Below, piece by piece: positions 1-8,557 of a stretch of 31,361 bases of DNA. The stretch is from assembly GCA_023401595.1 (NCBI GenBank), contig JAEXDQ010000044.1, positions 1-31,361 on the forward strand, given 5' to 3'. The stretch is from Spirochaetota bacterium (GTDB lineage: Bacteria > Spirochaetota > Spirochaetia > Sphaerochaetales > Sphaerochaetaceae). A program made the translations under genes and the position numbers. The notes below the pieces were generated by a model. It had not been told where the DNA came from, did no database searches, and worked only from the letters and a program-made list of their open reading frames with translations. Numbering within the stretch: the stretch's first letter is position 1; every line of letters begins with the position of its first letter.

Positions 1-96
1 CTGCTTCAGCAGCAGCCTGATGAAGCGGTGCACCTGGCGGTCGTTTCAGTGCGCCATGGCGCTGGCCGGTAACAAAGGGTTATACCCGCAGTGCAA

Positions 97-117
97 ACCA
101 CCGGCTCAGCCGGTGGT
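97..117. repeat. Perfect hairpin, possible mobile-element end
   Basis: A 9-bp perfect inverted repeat (ACCACCGGC, loop TCA, GCCGGTGGT) is preceded at 77-87 by a small GGGT-TAT-ACCC hairpin. No T-run follows on either strand, so it is a poor intrinsic terminator. Hairpins of this kind occur at the ends of IS200/IS605-type elements and in REP-like repeats. No transposase can be recognised in the 96 bases available to the left, so an element end is only a guess. Positions 1-263 otherwise hold no gene I can support. Confidence 0.35.
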
Positions 118-263
118 CATGATTATACCCAAGCACATGTGGCGACATCCACCCATCACAAAAGCCAGGGCGGATCTATACGCCTTATTGTGAAAAACGT
201 AATATCACATTTCTAAGTGAATTAGTGCGGGGTTTACATTATCGTACCGTTGTTTGGACGGGA

Positions 264-1376
264 TTACTGGAACCCGTCGAACGCAAAACCGGAGAAGACC
301 GGTCGTCCGGTATATCTGAAGGCCTGCGCTTCGCCCTGTAGCACGGAGAGTACCGACTGGGCCATTACCTCTTGCTCGACTTCTCCCGGATAGACTGAAA
401 TCGGCGCAATGAAACCGCAATGTTCTGTTACGCCATCCACGATATCTTGAAAACGCACAAGTCCGCCCGTGAGCAAAATCGCATCTACTTTACCGCAAAG
501 CACCGTCGCCATTTCCCCGATCGCTTTGCACAGCTGGTAGATCATCGCATTCCAGACCAAAGTTGCCTTTTCATCCCCATCGGCAACCTGCTGATGAATC
601 TTGTTCGCATCGGAGGTACCGAAATGACTTACGAAACCGCCGGAGCGGCAACACATTTCTTGTATTTTTGCCGCACCGTGCAGCTGTATGTACTGAGCCA
701 ACTCCAGGGCCGGTACAGCGCCCAGTCGTGTCGGTGTAAATGCGCCTTCTCCGCCCGCGCCCTCCGTCCCGTCGATCATCCTGCCGTTTTTGTGGGCGCT
801 TACGGTGATTCCGCCATCGACGTGACAGACGATGAAATTGCATTCTTCATACCTTTTGCCAATAGATTTCGCATGCAGACGTGCTATTCCTTTTTGGTTG
901 AGTACATGGCTTTGCGCCCTCCGGTATACTCCGGCGATACCTGTAATTCGCGCTACGTCCTGTAATTCATCGACATTCGTAGGATCGACCGTATACATGG
1001 GCTTTCCATATTCAGTTCCAAACTCATAGGCGAGCATCACCCCCAGTTTCGCCGGGTGGTCGCTTCCCCCTGTATCCGCATCGGTGTCCTTGTAGAGTTT
1101 TTCATCGATCACCATCACGCCTTCATGCTGGGAGTATGCGCAGCCGCCCCGTCCGATAAATACGTCGATGCTTCTGATATCGACATCGTGCGAGTGGAGA
1201 AAGTCAAGGATCACGCGCTTTCGCATCGGAAGCTGCTCCGATACCGTCTTGAAACGTAGAAGTACCGGCGCATCGTGAAAAACACTTTCAGTAAACAAAT
1301 TCCTATCGTTCTCAAAAAGACTGATCTTCGTAGAAGTAGAACCCGGATTGATAACAAGCATTCGATATGTCTTCAT
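264..1376 (-). CDS. buk: Butyrate kinase
   Basis: This 370-residue acetokinase-family enzyme is predicted to interconvert butyrate plus ATP with butyryl phosphate plus ADP in the cytosol, the substrate-level phosphorylation step of butyrate (or branched-chain acid) fermentation. Visible family signatures are the N-terminal phosphate-binding motif NPGSTSTK near residues 9-16, the GRGG motif, and HVDGGITVSAHK followed by GTEGAGGEGAFTP in the second ASKHA lobe. Length matches the usual 355-370. I start at the ATG at 1376 because an AGAGG ribosome site precedes it and the protein then begins directly with the first beta strand. A longer reading to 1538 would add 54 unconserved residues. No phosphotransbutyrylase (ptb) gene is adjacent, so the pathway partner must be elsewhere. 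The gene is divergent from the CPHC thioredoxin-like gene. Branched-chain carboxylate kinase is an alternative specificity. Confidence 0.93.
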   Translation of the reverse strand: MKTYRMLVINPGSTSTKISLFENDRNLFTESVFHDAPVLLRFKTVSEQLPMRKRVILDFLHSHDVDIRSIDVFIGRGGCAYSQHEGVMVIDEKLYKDTDADTGGSDHPAKLGVMLAYEFGTEYGKPMYTVDPTNVDELQDVARITGIAGVYRRAQSHVLNQKGIARLHAKSIGKRYEECNFIVCHVDGGITVSAHKNGRMIDGTEGAGGEGAFTPTRLGAVPALELAQYIQLHGAAKIQEMCCRSGGFVSHFGTSDANKIHQQVADGDEKATLVWNAMIYQLCKAIGEMATVLCGKVDAILLTGGLVRFQDIVDGVTEHCGFIAPISVYPGEVEQEVMAQSVLSVLQGEAQAFRYTGRPVFSGFAFDGFQ

Positions 1377-1587
1377 GCAAACCTCTGAATGAATATTTAA
1401 ACCATATTTCACATACTTTTGGGAATCCCTGCAAGTATGTTTTTTGACCTCTTGGGGTCGAGGGCGTTTGTTTTGGGGGGAGGGCAAAGCTTCTGTACTT
1501 CCGGTGAATGAAAGGCGGTGTTTATGTAACAAAGTCACTATCCTTCCGAATCGCTTTTTCGTATTGTATGAGACAGAGGTCGTGGTT

Positions 1588-1845
1588 ATGAAAGATGTGA
1601 AATTGTTCTATCAGGAAACGTGTCCCCACTGTAAGCGGGCGTTGAAATGGCTGGATGAAGTAGAGCGGGAACATCCCGAGCTTCAAGCCGTCCATGTGGA
1701 GATGATCGAGGAACGGAAGAATCCCGCGCTTTCCGATTCCTATGACTATTGGTACGTGCCGACTTTCTTTGTCGATGGCAAGAAAGTCCATGAGGGTGTC
1801 GCCAGCAAGGAAATCGTAGAACGGGTCTTGAAATCGGCGTTGTAA
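1588..1845 (+). CDS. Small thioredoxin/glutaredoxin-fold protein with CPHC motif
   Basis: An 85-residue protein with a thioredoxin fold: an early beta strand (VKLFYQ), the redox motif C12-P-H-C15, a helix, the cis-proline segment YVPTFFVDGKKVHEG, and a C-terminal helix. This size and the TFFVDG strand match the glutaredoxin/thioredoxin-like family. It probably performs dithiol-disulfide exchange in the cytosol, since no signal peptide is present. The substrate cannot be inferred. The ATG at 1588 is chosen because AGAGG lies 8 nt upstream and the fold begins directly after it; upstream in-frame starts would add unconserved residues. It stands alone, with buk divergent on the left and no close downstream gene. 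Confidence 0.85.
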   Translation: MKDVKLFYQETCPHCKRALKWLDEVEREHPELQAVHVEMIEERKNPALSDSYDYWYVPTFFVDGKKVHEGVASKEIVERVLKSAL

Positions 1846-1893
1846 TGTATATCGACTGAGGTCGGATACGCTTGTACCAGATATCCCGGATAC

Positions 1894-2158
1894 TCCTCAT
1901 GCCTAAAACAGCGGACGTTGAAAGCGTCTGCGAAGGATTGTTGCAAGGGGCGGCTCTCAAACGAGTCGTCAAAGAGAATTTTCCGTGTTGAGGCCGCTGT
2001 CCGCGTGGAAGGAGCTGTTTTTGATTGGCCCGGACGGCATGGTGACGTTCATGGCCGGCCGGCGATTCAGCGGAGGGTGGGCGCCGGGGCTTGCCGACGC
2101 CAGCGAACATCTACTCAACGAGGTATTGTTTCTTGGTCTTTTCTCCTGTATTCTATAG
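1894..2158 (+). pseudogene. Possible decayed small ORF (unrecognised)
   Basis: The stretch between the CPHC protein and the DegT-like gene has coding-like composition but no intact gene. A frame opening near position 1900 reads MPKTADVESVCEGLLQGAAL and stops TGA after about 30 codons. Another frame then reads through PLSAWKELFLIGPDGMVTFM and on to a TAG near 2158. Together they resemble one protein of about 85 residues broken by a frameshift. I do not recognise a family and there is no convincing ribosome site, so chance reading frames are equally possible. Confidence 0.25.
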
Positions 2159-2182
2159 ATGTACCTACAGGGGGAGATACCC

Positions 2183-3217
2183 ATGGCCTTGATCCGATTT
2201 TATAAACCAACGTTGCGCCGAAAGGACATGGATGCCGTGCTTCAGACGATGGTCGATGAGCGTATCGGCCCGGGGGAGCGCAAGAAGGAATTCCTTCGAC
2301 AGTTCCAGACTTTCGTGAACCTTACAGGCGGCGGAATCGCCTTGCGTAGCTATGTCGACGCCTTGAAGACGGCTTTGAGGCTCGTCGGAGTGACTGAAGG
2401 AAGTCTTGTGGCTGCGTCCGTGCTTTCTCCGCCGGTATACGCTAAAATTGCATCCGACTTGGGCGCCACTCTGCTTCTTGGGGACATAGATCCGAACACG
2501 GGCTGTCTCGCCGAGGAGCAGGCTCGTAGCTTGGTCGCTCAGGGGGCGACCGCCGTCTTGCTGCATGAACCTTCTGGCATGATCCCTTATCAAGCGGATT
2601 TCTCTTCGCTCGGAGCCAAGGTCGTGGAGGACATCACCCAGAGCCTGGGGAGCTGTTATGGAGACAGCAAGGCTGGCGGATGGGGGGATGTCGTCGTCTG
2701 TGCGTTTGAAGAGGAGGATGTCGTCTCTACCGCCGGAGGTGCCGCCGTCGTGTTTTCCGATGCCGCCTATAGACAGCCGTTGAAAGAGCTTTTCGGGGAA
2801 GAACGCGTCTACCAGGAGTTGCCGGATATGAACGCGGCGCTGGGAATCGTTCAGATTTCTACGATCGAGACGCAGCTCGCCAGACGGAAGGAACTTTTCA
2901 AACTGTTCCGGCAATCCCTATTGAAGACCCAGCACAAGCTGTTCGGAATCGGCAATATCGATTTCGATCCAAATGGATACAGATTCTCCGTGGTACTCGA
3001 TTCCAAAGTCGACGACGTCGTCAAGTTTGCGATGAAATATCAGGTTTCTTCGGAAAGGACATTCGAAGGATGCGTTGGAGAACCGTATCAGGACAGGTTC
3101 GACCTGTTTCCCGCGGCGATTCCGTGCATTCTGCGGGGATTGTCTTTTCCCATCTATCCGTTCCTTTCCGGAGCCGATGTAGAGATGCTCATGAAAGTCA
3201 TCTCGCATCTGCCGTAA
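2183..3217 (+). CDS. DegT/DnrJ/EryC1-family protein without the PLP lysine
   Basis: A 344-residue protein with the fold-type-I layout of DegT/DnrJ/EryC1/StrS sugar aminotransferases: an RFYKPTL start, the GGGIALRSYVDALKTAL cofactor-loop region (48-64), the LLGDIDPNTG strand (97-107), the VVEDITQSLGSCYG segment (148-160, with the Asp that normally pairs with the pyridine nitrogen), and GGWGDVVVCAF. Where active members carry the Schiff-base lysine (FxxTKxxxxGEGG), this protein has F175-E-E-E-D179 before GG at 185-186, so the lysine is absent. It is therefore probably not a standard aminotransferase; a PLP-independent or non-catalytic role is inferred. The ATG at 2183 follows a strong GGGGGAGA site by 5 nt. 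It is 18 nt from nadK and probably co-transcribed with nadK and recN. Confidence 0.8.
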   Translation: MALIRFYKPTLRRKDMDAVLQTMVDERIGPGERKKEFLRQFQTFVNLTGGGIALRSYVDALKTALRLVGVTEGSLVAASVLSPPVYAKIASDLGATLLLGDIDPNTGCLAEEQARSLVAQGATAVLLHEPSGMIPYQADFSSLGAKVVEDITQSLGSCYGDSKAGGWGDVVVCAFEEEDVVSTAGGAAVVFSDAAYRQPLKELFGEERVYQELPDMNAALGIVQISTIETQLARRKELFKLFRQSLLKTQHKLFGIGNIDFDPNGYRFSVVLDSKVDDVVKFAMKYQVSSERTFEGCVGEPYQDRFDLFPAAIPCILRGLSFPIYPFLSGADVEMLMKVISHLP

Positions 3218-3235
3218 CCTTCTTTGGAGACGTTC

Positions 3236-4096
3236 ATGGAAAACAGAGTCGTAAAACGGGTATTGGTTATAGCGAATGTCAAGAAAACAGCCGCATTGCC
3301 CTTGGTTGGCACGATGCAGGAGTATTTTTCTTCAAAAGCCATCCCGTGCGACGTCTGCCATACGGAAGGGGATGACAGTTCGATTGACATACATCAGGAC
3401 ACCGATCTGGTCATAACGCTTGGCGGAGACGGCACGGTCCTTTATTGCGCCCGCTATATTCAGGATCTCGGTATTCCTATACTGGCGGTGAATCTCGGTA
3501 CGTTCGGATATATCACCGAAGTCTCTGTCGATGAATGGCGTGAGGCGTTCGAGCAGTATGCTTCTGGCAGGATCCGTATATCGCGACGGCTGATGATTCG
3601 TGTTTCGGTGTACCGCGACGGCAAGAAGCTGTGGCAGGCTCACGGGCTGAACGAGATGGTGGTGACTTCAAGCGGCATGTCCAAGGTCATCAATCTTGAC
3701 CTGACGATCAACCAGACCCACGCCGGTTTTTTTAGAGCGGACGGCATGATCATAGCGACTCCGACCGGCTCCACCGGATACAGCCTGGCGGCGGGAGGGC
3801 CTATCCTGGACGCGGATCTGTCGGCCTTGATAGTGACCCCCGTCTGTCCGTTCACCCTATCCAACAGGCCGCTCGTGGTCAACGGCGAATCTCAGTTGAC
3901 GCTTGACATTCCTTCCGGACAAAGGACGGAGCTCGTTCTGACCGTGGATGGGCAACAGCTATGTCCATTGGAGGAAGGAGACAAGGTCGTAGTGGAAAAA
4001 TCCAGAAGCAGGGCGTTGCTGATTACAAGCGGAAGGCGAAACTACATCGACGTCATCCGTGAAAAGCTGAACTGGTCGGGGGGCATGCATGCTTGA
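3236..4096 (+). CDS. nadK: NAD kinase
   Basis: A 286-residue NAD kinase predicted to phosphorylate NAD+ at the 2' hydroxyl of its adenosine ribose to make NADP+, using ATP or polyphosphate, in the cytosol. The diagnostic GGDGT motif is at residues 63-67, the NE motif at 139-140, and the glycine-rich region DGMIIATPTGSTGYSLAAGGP follows. The C-terminal SNRPLVV and DGQQLCPL segments are also typical. I start at the ATG at 3236, which has GGAGA 5 nt upstream; an in-frame TTG at 3224 overlaps that site and is unlikely. The gene lies between the DegT-like gene and recN, overlapping recN by 8 nt. A nadK-recN neighbourhood is common in bacteria. Confidence 0.96.
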   Translation: MENRVVKRVLVIANVKKTAALPLVGTMQEYFSSKAIPCDVCHTEGDDSSIDIHQDTDLVITLGGDGTVLYCARYIQDLGIPILAVNLGTFGYITEVSVDEWREAFEQYASGRIRISRRLMIRVSVYRDGKKLWQAHGLNEMVVTSSGMSKVINLDLTINQTHAGFFRADGMIIATPTGSTGYSLAAGGPILDADLSALIVTPVCPFTLSNRPLVVNGESQLTLDIPSGQRTELVLTVDGQQLCPLEEGDKVVVEKSRSRALLITSGRRNYIDVIREKLNWSGGMHA

Positions 4097-5753
4097 ACAG
4101 TTGCAAATCCGCAATTTCGCATTGATCGAGGATCTACAGATTGATTTCGGCGACGGGTTCAACGTCATCAGCGGCGAGACCGGCGCGGGCAAGTCTATCA
4201 TCCTCGGTGCGTTGAATCTGTTGCTGGGGGAGAAGGCCGATGGTCAGATCGTCCGTAACGGGTGCGACGAAACGACTGTGAACGCTGTTTTCCGTCTGGA
4301 TGCCGACAATCCTCTTCATGTCTGGTTGGACGAGCATGGGGTGGAGGTTGAGGATGATATGCTGCTGCTCCGTCGTACCGTCAAGGCCAACGGCCGGGGT
4401 ATGATCTATGTCCAGGGGCAGCCCATGACCCGCGCCGACCTTGGCGTCATCAGCGATGCGCTGATCGATATGAGCGGTCAGCATGACCACCAGTCCCTGT
4501 TGTCGAAAGAGCGTCAGAGACTGGTTCTCGATTCCTTCGGCGACTGCGGCGGGGAGCTTTCGGATTATGCGGCGGCCTATGCGGCGCGTGAGACGCTGAA
4601 AAAGGAGCATGCCGAATTGTCCCGCAGACTTGCGGCTGGGGCGAGGGAAGAGGACTATCTGCGTTTCGCGCTTGACGAGATTTTGAAGGTCCAGCCGAAG
4701 CCGGGGGAAGACGAGGCGTTGAAGGACGAAGTCCAGGTCATCTCCCAATTTGAACATATCCATGAAAACCTGACGCTCGTCCATGACAGTCTCAAGGGAA
4801 GCAGCGCCGAAGGGGGAGCTTTGGCGGGTTTGCATGAGGCTGCGACGGCCATGGCTCGCGCCGCGAAGGGCGATTCCTCTTTGGCCGTTTTCACGGCGCG
4901 GTTGGAAAGTCTGCGGATTGAATGCGAGGATATCCAGGACAGCGTGCGGGACTATCTGAGCAACATGTCGTATTCTCAGGAACGGCTTGATCAGCTTCAG
5001 GACCGGTTGTCCCGGCTCCAACGGTTGAAGAAAAAGTACGGACCTTCTTTGGACGAGGTCATCGCGTTCGCGACACGGACGGAGGAATCCTTGCGTCGGA
5101 CGGCGGATGGCGGCGAGGCCCTCGCCGAGCTTGAGCGCCGTCTGTCGCATGCCGAGGAAACGCTTGCCGGACAAGCCCGTCGACTTTCCGCGAAGCGACA
5201 GAAAGCCGCATTGGTCCTTTCCAAAGAAATCGCGTCAAAATTGCGTTGCCTCGGTATGGGGTCGGTCGTATTCTCCATTGGTGTGGAGGCTCGCGAATGC
5301 GGGCCGAGCGGTTGTGACCAGATTGAATTCCTGATATCGGCGAATCCGGGAGAACCGCTACGTCCCATCAGGGAAATCGCCTCTGGCGGAGAACTGTCAC
5401 GGATCATGCTTTCCATCAAGACCGTCCTGGCGGAGAGCGACGATGTCGAGACCATGGTGTTTGATGAAGTCGATGCGGGAATCGGAGGCACGGTGGCCAA
5501 CGCGGTCGGCGAACAGCTCCAGCAATTGTCCGGCAAACGACAGGTGATCGCTATTACTCATCTGGCGTCGATCGCGGCACGGGCCGATTGCCAGTTCGTC
5601 GTGGCGAAGCATGTGGAGCAGGGGCGTACATATACGCAGATAACCCCGGTGTCGGGCGACTTGCGGGTTCATGAGATTGCGCGCATGCTCAGCGGAGACG
5701 CTGAAAGCGGGGTATCCCTTGAACATGCGAAAAAACTGCTGGCCCGCGGTTGA
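4089..5753 (+). CDS. recN: DNA repair protein RecN
   Basis: A 554-residue SMC-like ATPase that acts early in double-strand-break repair, gathering broken ends for RecA-dependent recombination. The N-terminal half-domain has the Walker A motif GETGAGKS at residues 29-36, and SGQHDHQSLLS is typical of RecN. A central helical coiled coil follows (about 155-350). The ABC signature region IASGGELSRIMLSIK and Walker B MVFDEVDAGIGG (456-467) complete the C-terminal half, then the ITHLASIAARAD switch. Length is normal. The ATG lies inside the last codons of nadK, so translation is likely coupled. It ends 66 nt from the convergent GH57 gene. I saw no clear T-run terminator in that gap. Confidence 0.96.
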   Translation: MLEQLQIRNFALIEDLQIDFGDGFNVISGETGAGKSIILGALNLLLGEKADGQIVRNGCDETTVNAVFRLDADNPLHVWLDEHGVEVEDDMLLLRRTVKANGRGMIYVQGQPMTRADLGVISDALIDMSGQHDHQSLLSKERQRLVLDSFGDCGGELSDYAAAYAARETLKKEHAELSRRLAAGAREEDYLRFALDEILKVQPKPGEDEALKDEVQVISQFEHIHENLTLVHDSLKGSSAEGGALAGLHEAATAMARAAKGDSSLAVFTARLESLRIECEDIQDSVRDYLSNMSYSQERLDQLQDRLSRLQRLKKKYGPSLDEVIAFATRTEESLRRTADGGEALAELERRLSHAEETLAGQARRLSAKRQKAALVLSKEIASKLRCLGMGSVVFSIGVEARECGPSGCDQIEFLISANPGEPLRPIREIASGGELSRIMLSIKTVLAESDDVETMVFDEVDAGIGGTVANAVGEQLQQLSGKRQVIAITHLASIAARADCQFVVAKHVEQGRTYTQITPVSGDLRVHEIARMLSGDAESGVSLEHAKKLLARG

Positions 5754-5819
5754 GCTGGCCAGCGGTACGTCTTCAATCCGTCCAAAATCCGTCCGGAGCG
5801 TTTCCAAAACGTTTCCGGT

Positions 5820-8162
5820 CTATCCTTCCAGCACCGACCGTTCAAAATTCAATGCCTCGCACAGTAGCTGCAGCAGCATCGTGGAAAGATCCTGTGCTTT
5901 GTTGCGCAGGTAGGGATAGACTGCGTTCTGTGTCTGGGTGATATCCGGCTGGATGCCTTGGGAGCGTGCGACTTCGAGCAGGTCGATCAAATAGGTGCCG
6001 GTCTCATAATTCAGACCTTTTTCCCGTATCCTCTCCGCTATACGGTTGCATTCGGCGCTGAATATCCTGTTGACTGATTCAATCTCCGCCGGTCTTCCCT
6101 TTTTCTGGATGAATTCGATGAGCTGTCCAATGCTCTCCCGTTTCTGAGACCATGGAAGGGTGTTCGGCGTAACAAAGAGACTTTTGATCGCCCGAAGACA
6201 GGTTCCGATATTCTCAATGTAGAGGGTTTCCATCGGAAGATACCGGCTGTTCTTCATCAGCATTGAATAATTGTTGATATCCTTGGCGATCGCCGCCAGA
6301 TCATTGTCCGTGACCTTGCTCAACGAACGGTCGATCCAGAGATAGATCGAGTCGAGCATGCGTAGCGGGATATCTGTGTTCGTGACAGAATACTTGCCGA
6401 TACACTTGCCCGCATCGTTATGGATTCCGATGAAAAGCCGTAGTTCCGAGGGACTATGGCTGTCGGAGAGCGCTGTGCAGGAGAAGAAACGTAGCGATAC
6501 CCGGTCGATCAATTCCACGATCGACGTATCGGAACCGCGCAGTTCAATTTTATTCAACCGGAACCGGCCGTAGATGCTTTTGAATTCTTCTGGCCGGGCT
6601 ATCTTCCTGTTGAGGACGAAGAACAACGCGGCCTCGACCTCCCCTGGAAGCCCCTGCATCTCCTGTTTCGCGATGGTCAGTCCGTTGCCTTCGCCTTTTT
6701 TGTTGCTTTTCGCCTTGGACAGATCCTGAAGGAACGGATTCAGCAGGTCTTCGGTCGTGAACTGCTGATAGAGGTCTATGGCATACAGGGCGTACTTGAT
6801 GTTCTGCCGAGGTTCGATGCCTGAGATGTCGCTGAAGAACCACCCACAGCTTGTGAACGTGAAATGCTTGTTCTTGATTCCTTCCAGCAACAAGGCGAGG
6901 GTAGTCGATTCCTCCATGTCATAGGTATAGGTTTCTCCCAGCGCCTTGAGGAATTGTTCCATGGACTGCGCCCCGCAGATGGCCGGGGCGTATAGTTCCA
7001 GCAAAGCGTCAGGGGTGAGCGTTCCATGGAAGATACGGTCTACTTCATGACAGAAGATCGCGTCGAGCTTTTCAGCGAGGTTGCGGAACGCAAAGCGCAA
7101 AGGCGTCCTCCACGTCTGGTTCCAGCCCTCCTCGCCGCCTGTATGGCAGCCGCAGTCCTTCCACCATCTGGATACGCCGTGGGAACACGACCAGGAGGTT
7201 CCCAGACTATCTTCGCCCGCATATAGCTTCGCATGGAGGAGCGGCGGATGGGCCTCGAGATAGGTTCCGTAGTTCGATAGCTGGAAGTCGTCCCTGTCAT
7301 GGATCTTCTTGATCAACGCCGCGAGCGCCATGTCGCCGAACGGTTCATGGTGTCCGTAGATTTCTCCGTCGGTCGCGGTATGTATCAACGACTGTCCGTC
7401 GGCTTTCTTGATCTCCAGCAAGCTTGCGTACAGGGCGTCCGCATCACGCAGGACATGCCCGAAGCTGATGCCCTCCGCCAATCCGGGATGATAGAAAAAC
7501 GCGGCTATCTCTCTGCCCGTCTTTCCCGCGAGCCGATACGGCTCGCCGTACGGAGCCGGTTTTCCACCAAGGCTCCGCCATACGCCCTCCGCGGTTTCGA
7601 TTTGTTCCACCTGCCATGGGGACAGGACGACGAACCGGATTCCCGCTTCCGCCAACAGGTCCACGACCGTTTCGTTGATCGCGGCCTCAGGCAGCCACAT
7701 GCCTTCGGGGGCTCTTCCGAATCTGTGCGAAAAGTCCTCGATGCCCCAGAGTATCTGGAGTTTTGCATCCCTCGGCTTGTCCAAGGGGAGTATCGTATGG
7801 TTGAAGCCCTGAGCCATGGCGTTTCCATGACCGAGGCGGTTTTGGCTCTCTTTGTCCGCCTGGACGATTTGTTCATGGATGTCAGGGTGGTTCTCCTCAA
7901 TCCATGAAAGCAGCGTCGGACCGAAGTTGAAGGAGATGTATGAGAAATTGTTTGTGATCGATTCGACATGTCGGTATGGCGAGAGATATCGGGAATGCGC
8001 ATTGGTACTGTAGCAATCGGTATATATACGTTCATTCCAATCCTCGTAGGGCTTGGCCGATATCTGCTTGGGGATGATGCCCGTGAGGGGGTTTTCCCTC
8101 GGCGGTTGATAAAAATGTCCATGAAGTATCAAAGAACACTGTGTATGCGTTATTTTATCCAT
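5820..8162 (-). CDS. GH57 glycoside hydrolase with DUF3536 domain
   Basis: A 780-residue protein of the GH57/DUF3536 type, thought to act on alpha-glucans such as glycogen; the exact reaction is not established. The N-terminal catalytic barrel shows HGHFYQPPRENP (14-25), the strand GMWLPEAAINE with the putative nucleophile E159, LSPWQ, and TDGEIYGHH (264-272) with the putative acid D265. The rest is the helical DUF3536 region (about 500-780). No signal peptide is seen, so it is probably cytosolic. I start at the ATG at 8162, where the conserved LILHGHFYQPP begins 10 residues in. Its ribosome site is weak (GGGA only 1-2 nt away), and a longer reading to 8300 adds unconserved sequence. It is divergent from the DUF4912/branching-enzyme pair, consistent with a glycogen cluster. 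Confidence 0.88.
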   Translation of the reverse strand: MDKITHTQCSLILHGHFYQPPRENPLTGIIPKQISAKPYEDWNERIYTDCYSTNAHSRYLSPYRHVESITNNFSYISFNFGPTLLSWIEENHPDIHEQIVQADKESQNRLGHGNAMAQGFNHTILPLDKPRDAKLQILWGIEDFSHRFGRAPEGMWLPEAAINETVVDLLAEAGIRFVVLSPWQVEQIETAEGVWRSLGGKPAPYGEPYRLAGKTGREIAAFFYHPGLAEGISFGHVLRDADALYASLLEIKKADGQSLIHTATDGEIYGHHEPFGDMALAALIKKIHDRDDFQLSNYGTYLEAHPPLLHAKLYAGEDSLGTSWSCSHGVSRWWKDCGCHTGGEEGWNQTWRTPLRFAFRNLAEKLDAIFCHEVDRIFHGTLTPDALLELYAPAICGAQSMEQFLKALGETYTYDMEESTTLALLLEGIKNKHFTFTSCGWFFSDISGIEPRQNIKYALYAIDLYQQFTTEDLLNPFLQDLSKAKSNKKGEGNGLTIAKQEMQGLPGEVEAALFFVLNRKIARPEEFKSIYGRFRLNKIELRGSDTSIVELIDRVSLRFFSCTALSDSHSPSELRLFIGIHNDAGKCIGKYSVTNTDIPLRMLDSIYLWIDRSLSKVTDNDLAAIAKDINNYSMLMKNSRYLPMETLYIENIGTCLRAIKSLFVTPNTLPWSQKRESIGQLIEFIQKKGRPAEIESVNRIFSAECNRIAERIREKGLNYETGTYLIDLLEVARSQGIQPDITQTQNAVYPYLRNKAQDLSTMLLQLLCEALNFERSVLEG

Positions 8163-8189
8163 GTCCCATAAGATACCATAGAAACGACG

Positions 8190-8206
8190 TTTTACGATAT
8201 GTAAAA
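8190..8206. promoter_or_regulatory. Inverted repeat upstream of the GH57/DUF3536 gene
   Basis: TTTTAC-GATAT-GTAAAA, with 6-bp perfect arms and a 5-nt centre, lies 28-44 nt upstream of the minus-strand start at 8162. Its size and position suit a repressor site, but no regulator can be named. The region 8163-8467 holds no gene I can support beyond this repeat and the plus-strand promoter candidate. Confidence 0.25.
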
Positions 8207-8354
8207 ACAGAAAAAAGCTTGATACGGCGTTTTTGACCGGCGTTCGCCAGAAACCTGCGCCGACGGGAACCCCAAAGGCCAGGTCGCGGACGAATGGCAT
8301 GAGCTGTTTGTCTTGGGTGCCTTCGGATGGGGATTCAGGTGTTTTTGTGTTCTG

Positions 8355-8383
8355 TTGACTAAAAAACCCGTTTTCTCTACCAT
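8355..8383 (+). promoter_or_regulatory. Candidate sigma-70 promoter for the DUF4912/branching-enzyme operon
   Basis: A -35 hexamer TTGACT (5 of 6 matches) at 8355-8360 is spaced 17 bp from a -10 hexamer TACCAT (4 of 6) at 8378-8383. Transcription would begin near 8390, giving an untranslated leader of about 80 nt before the short ORF at 8468. No other pair of comparable quality was seen in this gap. Confidence 0.45.
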
Positions 8384-8467
8384 GTCGATAATACCGTTTC
8401 TATATGGTGACCTTGTACCGCAACAGTGTCGTTACTAACTAAAGGTGCCGGAACAACGGAGGTAACA

Positions 8468-8557
8468 GTGATCTATAGGAAAGCCGATTTTGAAGTTCTG
8501 GTTCCAGTTTCACAAGTGTCGTCCAATATGGTTGGATGGAAGAGGTCTGGACGATGA
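8468..8557 (+). CDS. Short leader ORF (29 codons) coupled to the DUF4912 gene
   Basis: A GTG at 8468 sits 5 nt after a full GGAGG ribosome site (8458-8462), the best site in this neighbourhood. It opens a 29-codon frame reading VIYRKADFEVLVPVSQVSSN and ending GWKRSGR. The TGA stop at 8555-8557 overlaps the ATG at 8554 of the DUF4912 gene in the classic ATGA arrangement. The peptide has no recognised family. It may be a genuine small protein or a leader whose translation feeds ribosomes to the next gene. The strong site plus exact overlap argues against chance but does not prove translation. Confidence 0.5.
   Translation: MIYRKADFEVLVPVSQVSSNMVGWKRSGR

Noticed and set aside
1444..1462. Hairpin GACC-N6-GGTC preceded by T residues in the buk upstream gap
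   Set aside because: The stem is only 4 bp and no T-run follows the stem on either strand, so it is neither a convincing terminator nor an operator.
1918..2205. TTG-started 95-codon frame
   Set aside because: The product is Arg/Gly-rich and shadow-like, has no ribosome site, and overlaps the better-supported start of the DegT-like gene.
4134..5174. Long minus-strand frame opposite recN (346 codons)
   Set aside because: It is the antisense shadow of the RecN coding sequence and its product looks random.
5754..5819. Imperfect inverted repeat between the convergent recN and GH57 genes
   Set aside because: The arms around CCGGAGCGTTT and AAACGTTTCCGG do not align without bulges and no T-run follows, so I do not call a terminator.
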